64,000 nt of DNA from Tubulanus polymorphus (taxonomy: Eukaryota; Nemertea; Palaeonemertea; Tubulaniformes; Tubulanidae): positions 4,638,001-4,702,000 of the forward strand of contig NC_134036.1 in NCBI RefSeq assembly GCF_964204645.1, in the 5' to 3' direction. Numbering within the stretch: position 1 is the stretch's first letter; every line of letters begins with the position of its first letter. Below, piece after piece: positions 34,418-47,475 of this stretch. Position numbers and translations under genes: made by a program. The notes below the pieces were generated by a model that made no database searches, was not told the origin of the DNA, and saw nothing but the letters and a program-made list of their open reading frames with translations.

Positions 34418-35232
34418 CTGAAAAACATTTAGAAAAAGCAACCGATTTAGAACCAAGGACGAGGTGAGGCTAAAAAGGGATGGATTGTCGTTTCTCGCAA
34501 CAAAAGCTGAAATCAGTTCATTTCTATTCCTCTGCTGACAATTTGTGGTGTCCATAAAGTGCCTTTAGATCGATTAGAAATTCATTTTTGAATAGTACTC
34601 AACCAGTTACGTTTGAATCACGATCATTAGTTCAGTATCTTCAGTGTCGAACGATTTGAACCTGAGCGCCTGAAAAACGTTTTCTCCGAAGGGCTAGGTC
34701 AGGCACGAAAGTTCAGCGTTCGTTTTCAATCGAATTCGTCGTTCGGCATCTCGCGGAAAGATGGCGCATAGATCGTCATCATCCGGGAGCGGTGGTGGTG
34801 ATGATAATCGCGTCTTGCTATCGTCACACGTCTTGCAGCGCGTTACCAGGGGCAACCGCATCATCGGAGGCAGGAGCGAGTCGCCGTTGACGAATTCAGA
34901 ACACTGAACGCCACCGACGTAGAAGCATCGCCGCAACAACATTACGATATACGATATCGTGAAACTTTAGAAAACTCGACGAAGAGCTCTGAATTCAAGT
35001 AGCTCCTCACGCGGCGGGTATTTGCAAGAGAAAGAACAGAAAAACTAACAGTCGCGATTTCGTAAACGCGGAAAAGACGAAAAAAAGATCTCGGATATCG
35101 ACGACCACAGAATTTCAAGAAAGCTGCAAAAGGTACCGAAGGCTCTAATATCGTTACGTGAAGGATTTACTAAGAGAAAAGAGGGATAAAAAGATTCAAA
35201 AGTTAAGCGAAAGTCCGCAAAAAACAACAGAA

Positions 35233-35302
35233 ATGATGTCTTCGAAAACGGTCGTAGTATGCTTGTGTTTGGCGCTGCTGGTTTCGTCAGCTCCGGTCCC
35301 AG
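35233..35302 (+). CDS. First coding exon (signal peptide) of a secreted-protein gene
   Basis: Tandem ATGs at 35233 and 35236 open MMSSKTVVVCLCLALLVSSA, then PVP plus one base. The short basic N-terminus, Val/Leu-rich core and SSA-P end make a textbook cleavable signal peptide. The exon ends at a good donor (CCAG|GTAAGA, phase 1); beyond it the frame soon enters T-rich non-coding sequence. The frame is open upstream to about 35158 but has no ATG there, so 35233 is the likely start. The 5' flank (34690-35200) has more CpG than the DNA to its left. The remaining exons are either far downstream across the next 28 kb or outside the window. The family cannot be named from 23 residues. Confidence 0.65.
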
Positions 35303-37005
35303 GTAAGAGGTCTATTTTTGATTTAATGTCCTTCTTTGTTTTTTTTTTTCTTATTCATGATAATGGAAACCAGTTGTATGCGGATCGGATCCCATTGTAT
35401 TAAATGCTGGTCCTACTCATTTTTTTTGAATGATTTATCTATTTTTTATGTATCCGTTTTTGGATTCTCGTTCAATATTAAATGTCCCTTGTACTTTTGA
35501 ATGCAGCGTTTAAAAAAAAAAAAACAGAAAATCGATGATACAAAGCATATTTTTCTCAGGGTGGTAAAGCACGCTAAGTGCCCCTGAACGAATACGATTA
35601 GCATCTTCTATTTTCGGAAAAAGAACAATCTTGAAAATCTTGTTCAAAATCAACCGAAAAAAGACGACCACTGATGAAACACCCTGCGCACACCGAAAAT
35701 AGAAATAGTCCGTCACGTTTCTCCGTATACCTGAAAATGACTAATACGCGAATCGTCTAACGGAGTCGTTAACACCGAGGAACATTTCGCACCCCTTTTC
35801 TTTCTAAGCCCGGTATTTCACAGCGGAACAGGGATCCGCAACTTTTGTCATGTGAATAAAATGGAAAGTCAATCGTAATTATGGCAGAATTGAATAGGTC
35901 TCGTAGACTACGCCCTGTCGCTGGTCAAACGCGATAAGTGATTTATACAACAGATCCTCGAAGTCGGTCCCCCCCGAAAAAAAACTAGATTGTTTCGATT
36001 GTTTATCGCCATCCGCATATAACGTAGTTCAAAATTCAGAGAGCCATAATCTCAAATATCAACATCTCATTAAGGTTGGAAATTCGAAATAAATGGTAGG
36101 AACAGAAACGATGGTTTCAGTAAACACAAAAACCTAAAATGCATGTATAAAGAAGTTCAACCTAAGATCAACTAGTCATTTAAAAATCGCATGATTATTA
36201 CAACAGGAATTGAAGTATGAATTATAGGTCTACGCAGTGTAATAAGTAAATTCTTTCAATTTGAATTTATCCTTAATTAGAATATTAGATTATTTTAACT
36301 GATAATTATGCCAAGATGATATTCTAATTAAAGGAAAATTTATATTTTTGACAATTCGATCTTTCAACGCTGTTGAATTGGAAAAACGGCGGATGATTTT
36401 TGGAAGATTGCGCATGATAACACGATTATTTGACACGCCCTGTAAAAATTTCGACTCGATTTTCAATGGTTCGAAAATTCAAAGTTTCCAGCGAAGATCG
36501 GTTCGAATGTTAACCGCCACCGCGAATACAAACGGTTTAGCAATTCAAAATTAGAAATAAGCGGTCGCTACGGTCGGAATATTCAAATCATTTCGTAGGA
36601 GAACGGTTTGAATATTTGAATATTCCGCATCGTCAGTAGTAGAGGAACGATTGTCGTCGTAAGTCTCTCATCGCCGCCACCGACGAACGACTGCCACGGC
36701 TAATGAATTTCTAATGGAAAATGTAAAGCGCTCGTGTCTGGAAAGCCAACCCGCTTAATTATCGCCAAAACGTCAACGCAAACACTTTAGCAGTCGAGTC
36801 CGCGCGCTGACTAAACACGCCGGGTGTTTGTTATAGTCGCGCGCGAATATGGCGCGGTTTAGTTTACATATTAAACGGCGCCCGCGACATGACGGGTTCA
36901 TTGCTCGATTAAATGATTCATCGAAGATCTCTGTGATTTTTTGACGATTTGAATTCGAACTGTTCGTCGTCGCTGTTCAACTCGGGCAAAAATGGGATTT
37001 CATTC
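35303..37005. other. Non-coding stretch, probably first intron
   Basis: It has T/A homopolymer runs near 35340 and 35510, AT-rich sequence to about 36350, then a CpG-richer block at 36600-36900 with several TAAT-type homeodomain-like cores (e.g. GCTTAATTATC). The last block could be a regulatory element. No exon was supported. Confidence 0.4.
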
Positions 37006-37009
37006 TGAT

Positions 37010-37440
37010 GGTCGGTTCAGTTCCACATCAGTCACGTTTGTTTAATTTCACTGTGGATCCGGTTCCACAGTTGTGTGTGCGTGTTTACTTCGATTTTGGA
37101 TCCGGTTCCACAGTTATGTGGGTTTAATTTCACTGTGGACTCACTTCCACAGATGCGTGTACTTAATTTGCCTCTGGATTCAGTTCAACAGTTGTATGAG
37201 ATTAACGCCACTGTGGATGCAATTCCACAGTTGTGTTGGATTGATTTGACTCCGACCAGTTCCACAGTTCCAATTATTAAATACTGTAGATCCAATTGTA
37301 CAGTTTTTCGGGTTTACTATGTCTCCGAATTCAGTTCCACTGTTGTGTGGGTTTAATTTAACCGTGGGTGCAGTTCCGTGGTTTTGCGGGCCCAATTTGC
37401 CCTGGGACCCGGATCCAAAGTTGCAAGGTTTTCATTTGAC
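37010..37440 (+). repeat. 42-bp minisatellite 'CCAGTTCCACAGTTGTGTGG', about 10 units
   Basis: Diverged units contain GGATCCGGTTCCACAG, TTGTGTGGGTTTAATTT and CACTGTGGAT/GACTCC. Spacing is about 40-43 bp. The same family is at 62440-62870 (same strand) and at 12430-12640 and 20180-20440 (inverted). Its core matches the terminal inverted repeats of the MITEs at 60941-61053 and 63412-63530. Confidence 0.8.
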
Positions 37441-40080
37441 ACTTGTATTTAGAACAGATTGGTTGTATAGAACCATTTTTCAGAATTGTTACCTTAACGA
37501 ATGCACTTAGAGATCGATCCGAATTGAGCTTTTAGGAGGATATACAAGAAACATTTCGCCACCCTTAAAAAACCGTGGACCAAAGCGAATACGTCGAGCA
37601 AAAAAAAAAATCCTACATCGCTCGAATGCCGCGTTACGAGAAGGCAAACAAACAACATCAAAAACCCGGCGAATCGATACGGAACCGACAAGTCGGTGTT
37701 CATCGAGAACGCAAATTGCCGCCGATTTGTCTTTTGAACGACGTCCCTAGCGTGACAGGCGGATATTTTATTGCAAAAACCAGCATCAAACGCGCAGTAC
37801 GTATGAGAACGCAGCCGACCGATATAGGCTATTTTTAGCCGAGTCCGGATCTGCGTCGATTATAGATTGGCGCAGTCGATATATACAACCGAGGACTCGG
37901 GAGTTATTTTTCTTTTCATTCACTCGAACTACGGAGTTAGTTTAGTTAAGAAAAACCACAATCCCGACGAAAAACTATGCCGAGTAGTGACGCTAGTAAT
38001 TAGAACTTAGTGTATCGCGAATATTGACGGTCGCCCCGAGAGACACGTATAATTCGCGGAACGTCGAATTAGCGAAGTAACTCGAATCGAGGGGTGTGGA
38101 CGGGAAGGCACCGTCGTGTATAGCTGATACGCGCGCACCTGAGCCCGACAGATTAACGGAATTCTCTACACCGCGACGGTTCGAGCGCCTCTGGCTAACG
38201 CGGCTTAATAGACGGCGTTTATTCAAAAAGACGACATCGGAATCGTCTCCCCAGCGCGCTGGGTAAACTCATAATAATCTCAAGTATGCTGCAGGTGACT
38301 GTGTCGGGTGAAGGTAGCTATTACGGAAAATTCCATGGTGTTATGATGATAAAGATGGCCGCTATATAGCCCCTTTTCCCGCTAGGGCGCTCGTCGTCAC
38401 TCCTATATGAAATCGGTCCTTTATTCGATAATTTTGACCGGCTATATTCTTTGAATTATTTACATTTTCACGATATCGTTGGCGACCGTCGTGTTGAGGA
38501 GGGTATCGGTCAAATATTCTACGGTAAGATGTTTGGGTCCGCTGGACCGTTAGAGGCTGGGCAACACAGCCGCGTTCAGAAAGGTCTAGCAATACGCACA
38601 AGTGTCAAAATGCAATTGCGTTGTATGCACAGCATAAATCAAGTGAAGTACAATATATTGCGTCTATTATTTTGGGAAATAGTTGGATAAAATGTTTTTG
38701 ACTTACATTTTGATAATGTTGACTTGTTTCATTATGCTTGTTGCGTTCACTTTGCTCCGAAGTCAAGCGATGGCAGCCTAAAAGAAAGAAAATACTGTTT
38801 CATGAAAAAAATGATTGGAAAAAATGCACGCATGCAGATAGTAAATAGGAAAATCACTCGAATTATTTTATCGACTAGTCTGAGTATCGAATCGATGATC
38901 TCTCGTTAAAAAGGGCTCGAACCAGATTCACCGAGACTGCTCGAAGCACATTCGAGTCGAATTGAGGACAAACCACGGTGTTATGATATGTATGATTATA
39001 ATGAAGTGGAGACAATGATGATAATCTATTCGCTTATACAACGCGGAACTAATGAAAAGTAATAGCCGCGTTACATACATTACAAAAACAATAAATACGA
39101 TAGATCATTCCCGTTAGAATAAGAAATTATGAAGAACAGCTAATAAGAAAGTAGTGACTCTTCGACTTAATTATATTAAGTATTTCCAAAACTAATCGTC
39201 TGTGTAATAAGAAATGATTTTTAGAGAGTTTTCGAAAAGGCTCATACAATCGATTCGAAACTACTAGCTTAGTTTCAAGAAATGGCTCAAAGAATTAGGT
39301 ATAAACGTCACTACTGTCTTAGTTCAAAAATGGCAATTAAAATTGAGTGGAAGCGTCACTATACGCTATATAATATATCCAATAGTTATATAATATCGAT
39401 AATAATTTAGTTATATAATATCTACATAATAGTTATACAACATTTTACTATCGCAATTGTGGCATTTTTCTTCGATTTAATCATAGAAAATTAATCGTCT
39501 ACTTCTTAGGCGAAGTTAAAGCCGATTAGACAACAATCCGACTCTCGGTTTCCCTTAAATGATGTCTTCGCGCTATGAAATGCTGCACAGTCAGGACTTA
39601 CATATATGTTAACACCAGTCTAAGACCTTTTCGGTTCTATAGCCAATCCATCGATTTAGAGTCAGCGTATAATACTGGTTTTAAAATGAACTTTTACCTT
39701 GTTTATTCTACTGATTGGAGCTATCCACAAACACGGTTTGGAAAACAACCATTCGCAAATGCATGTTCCGAGATTCAAGTAGTCAAACTTCGACGCAAAA
39801 CATAGTTAAAACGTAGCAGATTCCTCCGTGGAAAAACTGAGTATTCGAAAATGGCGTGAACACAGAATGGCCGTACTACGGTACATACAAATACGACTGC
39901 CTGACCCGAACGTTAATCACGTGAAACTTTAATCTCATTCAGCCGCTATATAATGTTAGAATACGCTATACCTTTGTATACCGCGAATTGAAAAGCCCGC
40001 CTTACCTTACGATTTCAGACAAAATAAGAACGCGCCCTGTCGCAAAGTCGTAACTCGAGCCGGAAAAACAGTATTAAATC
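37441..40080. other. Non-coding stretch, no gene supported
   Basis: Mixed sequence with CpG-rich parts (37580-38300). Short frames such as 37575-37838 plus and 37993-38226 minus have no recognisable domain and no splice context. A T-rich interval with several TATA and ATTAT runs lies at 39000-39500. Confidence 0.4.
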
Positions 40081-40560
40081 TTAAAACCACCGTTTGAATT
40101 GTCGATATTAGCTCTAGAACTTTAAAGACGTTCTTTGACCGGTCTTAAATCTAAGCTACGACGACGCCATTGGATTTTAGGGCTCGTTTTATAGTCCGAT
40201 ACTAAACCCTAAGCCAAGCTGTCAAGATATTGGAGAAAATTGACAAAAACTCAGATTCTGTATATTTTGAGGTCTTCGTAGACCTCCAATACACGTTTAT
40301 TGTTTGGCCCGGGTCACCAGTGGCCCTATGGTAAAACAAAGCGGCCTAAGAGTTCCAGATTAAAGCTAAAGTTGTTAGGTCGGTTATAGAACTAAGACGG
40401 CCGTTTGGTCTTAAATCTACGCTAGGCATAACTGAATAACTTGTATCGGGGAAAAAGGGGTCCCAAAACGTAAGACTAGCCTTAGGTTGTTAGACTAACG
40501 ATAGAACTAAGATCGGCGTAGATGCGGGTTTCAAATCTAAGCGGATGCAACTGAATTTCG
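40081..40560. repeat. Degenerate tandem repeat (TTAGAACTAAGA / GTCTTAAATCTA family)
   Basis: Several copies of GGTCTTAAATCTA-CGCTA and GTTGTTAGACTAACGATAGA recur at irregular spacing of about 60 bp or its multiples. The reverse complement of the same words is at about 54240-54650. Confidence 0.45.
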
Positions 40561-41289
40561 GACATCATTCCATGTAAACCTGATGTAAAATATTCTGCTT
40601 AATTCGGATTTCTCGCGAACCAGTTTCAAACTATCCGAACGCGAAGGCTCCTAAACAACATTTATTTCGAAATCAATTCATTCCCTGATATTCGCGTGTA
40701 TTCGTGAAAACGGTTCGTTAAACAAACGGCCGATTACGCGCGGCCTGCGATAGATGATCAAATAAGGATACGGCGCATAGTTTATTGCGTTAGACGTCAA
40801 TATTGGTTTGTGGCCACACAATATTGACACACGCAGATCACACACACCACACAGACAGCGCCGAACGAACCACAGAGAAAACTCATAACATTTTCATAAC
40901 TTGATCGCGGCGGTGAATCCCTCCGGGCTGTCTGTCTGTTTCATCGATGTAGGGTCGTTGTAAGCGACGCGCGAATAGCCGCGATAAAAATGCAATTTCA
41001 ACAGTCATTTTTTAGGGGAATGATATCGCTGACTTATAATGAACGTAGTATAGCCGTTGATGCAAAACCTCGGCCAACGATGATGGAGATAGCGATGAAC
41101 ACCGTTTTTCGTGCACGACATACCTTAATCAACGCTAGGTTGTTCTATATCGTTCGGATACCAAGTTTCTTCGTGACTACGACTGAAGGATATTTGATTG
41201 GAAATATGGAAATTATCAAGCTACTAACACCTGACATTAGAAGTGTCATCAGCTTATTTAAAAAAAAACTGATCGTCCACACTTCACAC

Positions 41290-41490
41290 GTGTTGAATAA
41301 CTGATGTGAGACATTTCTATTTGAAAATGAAATATCACCAGATATCAGACATTTTATTAGCACATTCTCGTAAACTTACTGATCGTCTCACGTGTGCTCA
41401 GTGCTTCATCTGAGACAGTTTTGAATGAAAATGAATCACGGACACCAGATATTTACTGAGACAATTTATCGACACACTTTGAAAAAGTTC
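41290..41490 (+). repeat. 109-bp repeat family, cluster 1
   Basis: Almost two units with ACATTTTATTAGCACATTCT, CTGATCGTC, TGTGCTCAGTGCTTCATCTG and GAAAATGAA. Further clusters in the same orientation are at 43500-44140, 45960-46380 and 48155-48480. Confidence 0.7.
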
Positions 41491-43495
41491 TGAACCGGAT
41501 ATTCATAAGCGCAATGCACGGTAGTTGCAGTTGCGGGCATCGCGTAGTGTACAGAGTTCACAAAAATGTCAAACTCGGGTGAAGGTGGCAATTTTTGCCG
41601 CGGCCTCGAAGATAAGAGGGTATAAGGCGATATACCGATAGTCGAGATAGATATCGGTGCAAAACCGATAGCAATTTGCACATCGAAGAAATCTCGAGCC
41701 CGTCAACTCTACGTCAACTCTCTTCCCGGGAAACTTGTAATTCTTATCTATATTTTCACGCTCGAAGAGCTATACTAACCGCCCGACACGCGGCAAAAAC
41801 AAACGGCAAACACTGGCTTATCAGGCCCGATGATCAGCTCGTTTATGACGGTCGTTCGTTTATAGATCGCGGTCGAGATGCTTTTAAGCGGAGTCGAAAT
41901 TCCGACGAGCCGTTTTTCGAAATTGAAGCTCAAAAAGCGATTAACCATCGGCTCCGTATTGAAAGATGTCGGAGATTGAAGTAAACGCGATGCGCGATAT
42001 TCGTGAAATAAGTTGGCATTTCGAATTCGAACCTTCGACCTTTTCGACAATCGGGTGTAATTGTCGTCACAACGCCGTGGCGAAGGCGATCTGCTGCGAG
42101 AATTGTAACAGGGATCCGGGACACCGGCTAACTCGACAGATGGCGCGGCGAGCAGTTGGTCTTATAGATTGTGTTCTGCTCGTAATGTTTTAGGTGATGA
42201 ACCTACTGAATGAAAACCGTGAAAATATTTTGAATTTTTATTCTTTTGGCAATCTCGATAATCTAAAAAATCCTACGATCCACTTTGCAAAAAAGACTTA
42301 GACATATATAGATCACTCCAATAATTAGTATGATGTAAATAGTGTATGTATATACTGTTAATAACTTTTTTATATTTTATTAAGGCAAGTTTATATAATC
42401 TGTTAATTGTAAATATTGTATACTTTATATAAGGCACCCTCCATGTACCATAGAAATGGTTGGAGTGTAAATAAAATCCCAATGCTTATGCCGTCGAAAT
42501 CTGTTCATTATTGATAAGCTTTTAACTGAACATTTAAGCCGCTGAATCTATACATTATTTCAGGAGCCGCCGAAATATGCATTAAATTTGATTTTTTACT
42601 CTACTCGAAAGAAAGCTCATTTCAACTAAAAGGCAATTGGTCGAGTAAATACTATCAACACCTGTTGGATCATTGCTTGACAAAAGTCTCGATTGCCAGA
42701 GTCGGCTTCCAAAATGATAAGAAAAATAACGAGATATAGAAATGTTTAGAAACGTAGAATTTAAACAGTAGGATCAACCAAGAAAACGAGAAATCGGATA
42801 TTTAGACGAAAATATCAAGACGTTTTTTCCCTTATAATGATTACTGGTTTGAGTTATGGACTAAATTCAATGGAAAGCACCTTCGAACATTCTATCGCAG
42901 TGAAAAGGGCGCTGTAGAAATCAAATTACTTTTACTTAGCTACGATGTAATGAGGTGACAAAATTCACTCGATTTGCTTTTAACGTAAATTCCGAGTAAT
43001 TTGCCGCAAGACCTAACCGAGATCGAACGGTGGCTACGTGTCGGGTCACCGCACGACGCAACCGGTGTAATCTTAATAATCTCGTCGCGTCGGGGCGAGG
43101 GCAACGAAGATGAAACGGCGGCTAAATAGCCACCGGTTCGCGTCAAACTTTTGAACCCGACCGCCTCCTAAATACTCGACGCCGTATCGTCGACGCGGGC
43201 GTGATTAGATTACATACGTTCTTGTCAGCAGTTTCGTCCTTCGATAAATGACACCTTATTATTATATTCGATACCGATTCGACTTCAGCGGCGAGCTTAC
43301 TTAATCTTATATAATTCGTGTACGCGAGTCGCATATACGGCAACGTTACTGAAAGAAATCAAAGCTTTATAGGAAAAATGTCGAATCTGCACGGGCGTCA
43401 AATGCCGGATATCGTTTTTTCGATACTTATTGCGCCACCGTATTTCTAAATCAAGATTTTTTAGGTTTGGCTCGATACATTTCTGATTGATGATG
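41491..43495. other. Non-coding stretch, no gene supported
   Basis: Several overlapping short frames at 41676-42193 on both strands reflect G+C-richer sequence and share no features of a real exon. 42200-42900 is AT-rich and contains no recognised repeat. Confidence 0.35.
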
Positions 43496-43499
43496 AACT

Positions 43500-44140
43500 G
43501 CACAAGATCACGCCATACGTTGGATATTTTATCGGCGCATTTTCAAAAACTGATCGTCCACACTCCAAGCGCGATAAGGACTTCACCTGAGACAATTTTA
43601 ATCGAAGATGAACTACGAACGCCAGACATTTTTTCAGCTAACTTTTGAAAGCTGATCGCCCGCACATTTCACGTGTTCAGCGCTTCACCCTAGACATTCA
43701 TGATTGAAAATGGACGACAAACACCAGATAGACATTTTATCAGCACATTTTCAAAAACTGATCATCCAGTCTTGAGGCGGTGCTTTCCCCTGAGACATTC
43801 TTAATTGAGAATGAACTACAGACACCAGACATAAGACATTTTATCAGCTCACTTTTGAAAACTGATCGTCTAGACCTTACATATTGTGTTCAGATCTTCA
43901 CCCGAGATATTTTTGATTAAAAAGAAAAACTTCAAACACCAGACATTATACATTTAACGGCGCGCTTTCAAAATCTGATCGTCCGCACTTCACGTGTGTT
44001 CAGATCTTTTCCCGAGACATTTTTGATTGAAAATGAACAACAAACACCGGACATTTTATCAGCACACTTTTGCAAACCGATCGTCCATATCGTGCGCAAT
44101 TGCGTTCAGACATTAAGCCGATACATTTTTGATTGAAAAA
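43500..44140 (+). repeat. 109-bp repeat family, cluster 2 (about 6 units)
   Basis: The consensus blocks in order are ACATTTTATCAGCACACTTT, AAAACTGATCGTCCACACTT, CACGTGTGTTCAGCGCTTCA, CCTGAGACATTTTTGATTGA and AAATGAACTACAAACACCAG. Units differ by 10-25%, so the array is old. Confidence 0.85.
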
Positions 44141-45955
44141 ATAACTACAAAAACCGGTCATAAAACATTCGCGATAGAACTTTACCAAAAAAAAAAAATC
44201 GACGAATGTCTTGGTTTCGGACCGTATATGAACATTTCCAACCGTAAGTCGACAACAAGAAAATTGGAATCTTCCGAACGCGCATACGCGCACGGGTGCG
44301 GCCGTACCGATATGCCAAACGCACGTTAACAGGCTAAATGCGCATTGTACTGTCGTGAGCACGCGTTGACGTCATCACGACTCAATTAAGTCTCACGTAA
44401 CGGCCTTCTACCTAGGGTAATAATTCCGTACTAACAACAATAACAACAACAGCGAGCAGAAATCTGTATCAATCATATAAACCGTGTTTATTTATAGGAT
44501 TATTACGTGACTATTATCATACTCGGGATTGAGCTAATTAGCACGATCGCCTAGATGAATCGTGCGGTTCGTCGAAATACCAGATCGCGATACGGTTTCT
44601 TATTTCAGACGCGAGCGTGTTGGATTGAAATTCTAGTTCAGCCTCTTCGGTGATTACCCGGGTGTACCCGTGTTTTTGAGAACCGTGAGTTTGAGTGAAA
44701 TTAGTTTTCAATATACGCGAGTATCATCGGGCTGAAATTCGGGGTATTCAAGGCGTCATCTTCGTAATACGCAAATCTTTGTAAAATATCCTAATACATG
44801 TAATTATGATGATTATGATAATGTTGACCATGATAATGTGTTTTTTTTCAAGCAAACCTGTCAGAACGCTTAATGAAGTTTCTTCAGATGGTTCCTAAAA
44901 TAGATCACTGCATGAAATGGCAAACTTGGTGGACAGGAAGCTTGCCATTAGAACAATCCATAGGCGACAACGATTCTCAGGATCTTCACGAAGGTGCAGA
45001 CCGGTTCCTGGTCTGATAAATGACCCCTAAGCGCCTTGTAGCTGCTCTGATGTTACTTCCCCCCATGGAGAGATGACTGATACATGGACTAGCATTTATA
45101 GGCTGCGGTAATGATACTAGTTCAAACGAAAGTGCCGTTGGACCTTGAATCACAGTAAAGAAGGCCCTATAGAATTTCAATTACTTTTACTATCACTATC
45201 AGTTCCCTAATTATCAAAGCTTCATCGTAGAATGTTTGAGATTAGTTGTTTAGCGCGCGCTACTATATTACCATCTAATTAGAGGCGTCTAAATTTAGCG
45301 GCTTAAGTCCAACAATCTGTAAGCGTAACATATAGCGCAAGCGCCTGGAGGTCTTCCAGTGTCTAAAAGCCGATTAGTTACGACGATATTATACAATACC
45401 CACGTCCGTACCCCGAAGTGACATTCGATAATCGACATCCGATGTACGACGTACGTCCCTATTTGTAGATGCAGCTCTGGAAATCGACCGCGATTGTTGA
45501 CGCGAATCGAAAATCGATCGACGCGTATTGTCGAATCGTCGCAGGTAAACGCATAGAATCGACGATCGATTTTCGATACGGCGCCGGAAACCCGAAGCGC
45601 TCGCTGCTCGTCGTCGGTAACGGGGAGCACGAACATTAGCGACGCGGGTAAAACCCTTTGTCTCAGAGCACGACGCTTCGACGAGTAGCCGTTCGATAAC
45701 AAGTTTTATGGACCCCGATGTTTTTGTTTGCAAAATCGACCGAAGACTCGCGATTTCGAGGATTTTCTCCGTCGAGTCGGCCGACTTCTTTTTTCTTGTA
45801 CACGTTTTTAGAATATTCGATTTAAGATATGACGGAACAATCTGGGTTAAGATTTAACTCGGAGTTGCCCGATTGAAAAACTAAGTTTCATCTCCGAGTT
45901 AACTTACAATGGAACTGTAAGTCGAACTGGTTCAATAAGTTTTATCAACATACCC
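44141..45955. other. Non-coding stretch with a CpG-rich block
   Basis: It includes a part with TAATTAG homeodomain-like words (44525-44545) and a CpG-rich block at 45300-45780, where two long overlapping minus-strand frames (135 and 114 codons) occur. Neither frame has a recognisable domain, and the amino-acid mix (Arg/Ser-rich) suggests chance. An inverted pair AACTCGGAG/CTCCGAGTT near 45860-45900 resembles the MITE ends seen at 61 kb. Confidence 0.35.
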
Positions 45956-45959
45956 ACCA

Positions 45960-46380
45960 CCTTTCAAAAATTCATCTTTCACTTATGTTCGAGAATTCGC
46001 CGAGACATTGTCAACGGAAAATGAACAGGATTAGACATTTTATCAGCACGCGTTCGAAAAATGATCGTCCACACTTCACATGTGTTCAGCGCTTCAACTG
46101 AGACATTTTCAATTGAAAATTAACTACAAACACCAGATATTGGACATTTTATCAGCGAATTTAGAGAAAAAGACTTCACATTTGTTCATTGCTTCATCCG
46201 AGACATTTTCAAATGGATATAAACTTCAGAAAACTGATATTAGACATTTCATCAGTACACTTTTAAAATCTGATCGTCCACACTTCACTTTGTGTTCAGT
46301 GCTCCACCTGAGACATTTTCAATTGAAAATGAACTACAAACATCGGATACTAGACATAATCAGTAGAACACATTAAAAAG
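45960..46380 (+). repeat. 109-bp repeat family, cluster 3 (about 4 units)
   Basis: It has the same blocks as cluster 2. The 98-codon plus-strand frame here (MCSALQLRHFQLKINYKHQI) is produced by the repeat. Confidence 0.85.
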
Positions 46381-47149
46381 GTCTTTAGTTTTCACACTAT
46401 ACACGCATAAAGTATGTGGAGGTATTTTTCCAAGGGCTTATCCAACCTTACGCACTATATAACGGTGAATGTCTTTAGGGATGGTTCAAGGCTGCATCGT
46501 AAATTACACCCAGAATCCGCCTGACGACATTCGCGCGGATCCACAGTTTCTAAACAACTCTATACGTCATCGGTAGACAGCGTTGAACGTCTCTCTAATA
46601 TACTTCAGAATCGCTCGTAATAGCCGCGCGCGTTCATAATTCCATTTTCCTCAACGGCGCGGATTCGTTTTGCTACTGCTTAAGTTATCGGAAAATTGGA
46701 AAAAAACCTAAACTCCCAATAAGAGAGTTTCTCGGAATTCGCTTTGTGCGCTCATCGACGGCGCACGTATAGACTCGCGACTCGAGTTCTGATAAAGCTG
46801 CAGCGATGGAGTCTTCTCACGGACGCGATGAACCAGCAACGTTAACGAACGAATTCGATAATTTCGCCAAGTGCTTCTTTTCAGTATCGGAATATTTTTT
46901 TGGTTCGTATTGGATTTTTTGTTTCGGTTCGCATCTCGAAGAGAGAAGATGTGATGATGATGATTACGGATGCTTTTTAAACCGGAGCTGAATGTGGATT
47001 CCATCATAAGAGCGAAGCGAGTGGTCATTTTTTTTACTCGGTCTAGGTCTGGACTGGTAGAATAATATTAATCTGGATTTGGCACATGTTACTTGAACGG
47101 GTTGTGTAGGCTCTGCCTCTTGTTGTAGGTAAAGATCAACTTAATAAAA

Positions 47150-47475
47150 ATTCAATTCCGAGTTGGCGTCAGAGTAAGAGTTTGTGAAATACAGTAGATT
47201 CTGTCTCTTACTGCGGTAAAGTTGAGACTGGTAAAATTCTACCCCGAGTTGGTGTCGAATACTGAGTAAGAGTTTGTGAAATACAGTAGACTCTGTCTCT
47301 TACTGCGGTAAAGTTGAGACTGGTAAAATTCTACCCCGAATTGGTGTTAACACTGAGTAAGAGTTTGTGAAATACAGAAGACTCTGACTCTTACTGCGGT
47401 AAAGATGAGACCGGTAAAATTCTACCCCCTGTTTGTGTCTAATACACGAAGAAATAGAGTTTGAGAAATACAGTT
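47150..47475 (+). repeat. 92-bp tandem repeat, about 3.5 units
   Basis: The units begin GTAAGAGTTTGTGAAATACA and include CTGTCTCTTACTGCGGTAAA and TGGTAAAATTCTACCCC. Starts at 47174, 47266 and 47357 give 92- and 91-bp steps. Each unit contains the inverted words GTAAGAG and CTCTTAC, so it can fold. Units are over 90% identical. Confidence 0.92.

Noticed and set aside
34694-34942. 82-codon minus-strand ORF as the first exon of the gene ending at 33393
   Set aside because: The only in-phase donor (CTG|GTAACG) is poor and the protein is unrecognised; it may simply be CpG-rich flank of the plus-strand gene.
45295-45733. Overlapping 135- and 114-codon minus-strand frames
   Set aside because: Arg/Ser-rich chance frames in CpG-rich DNA, with no domain and no splice signals.
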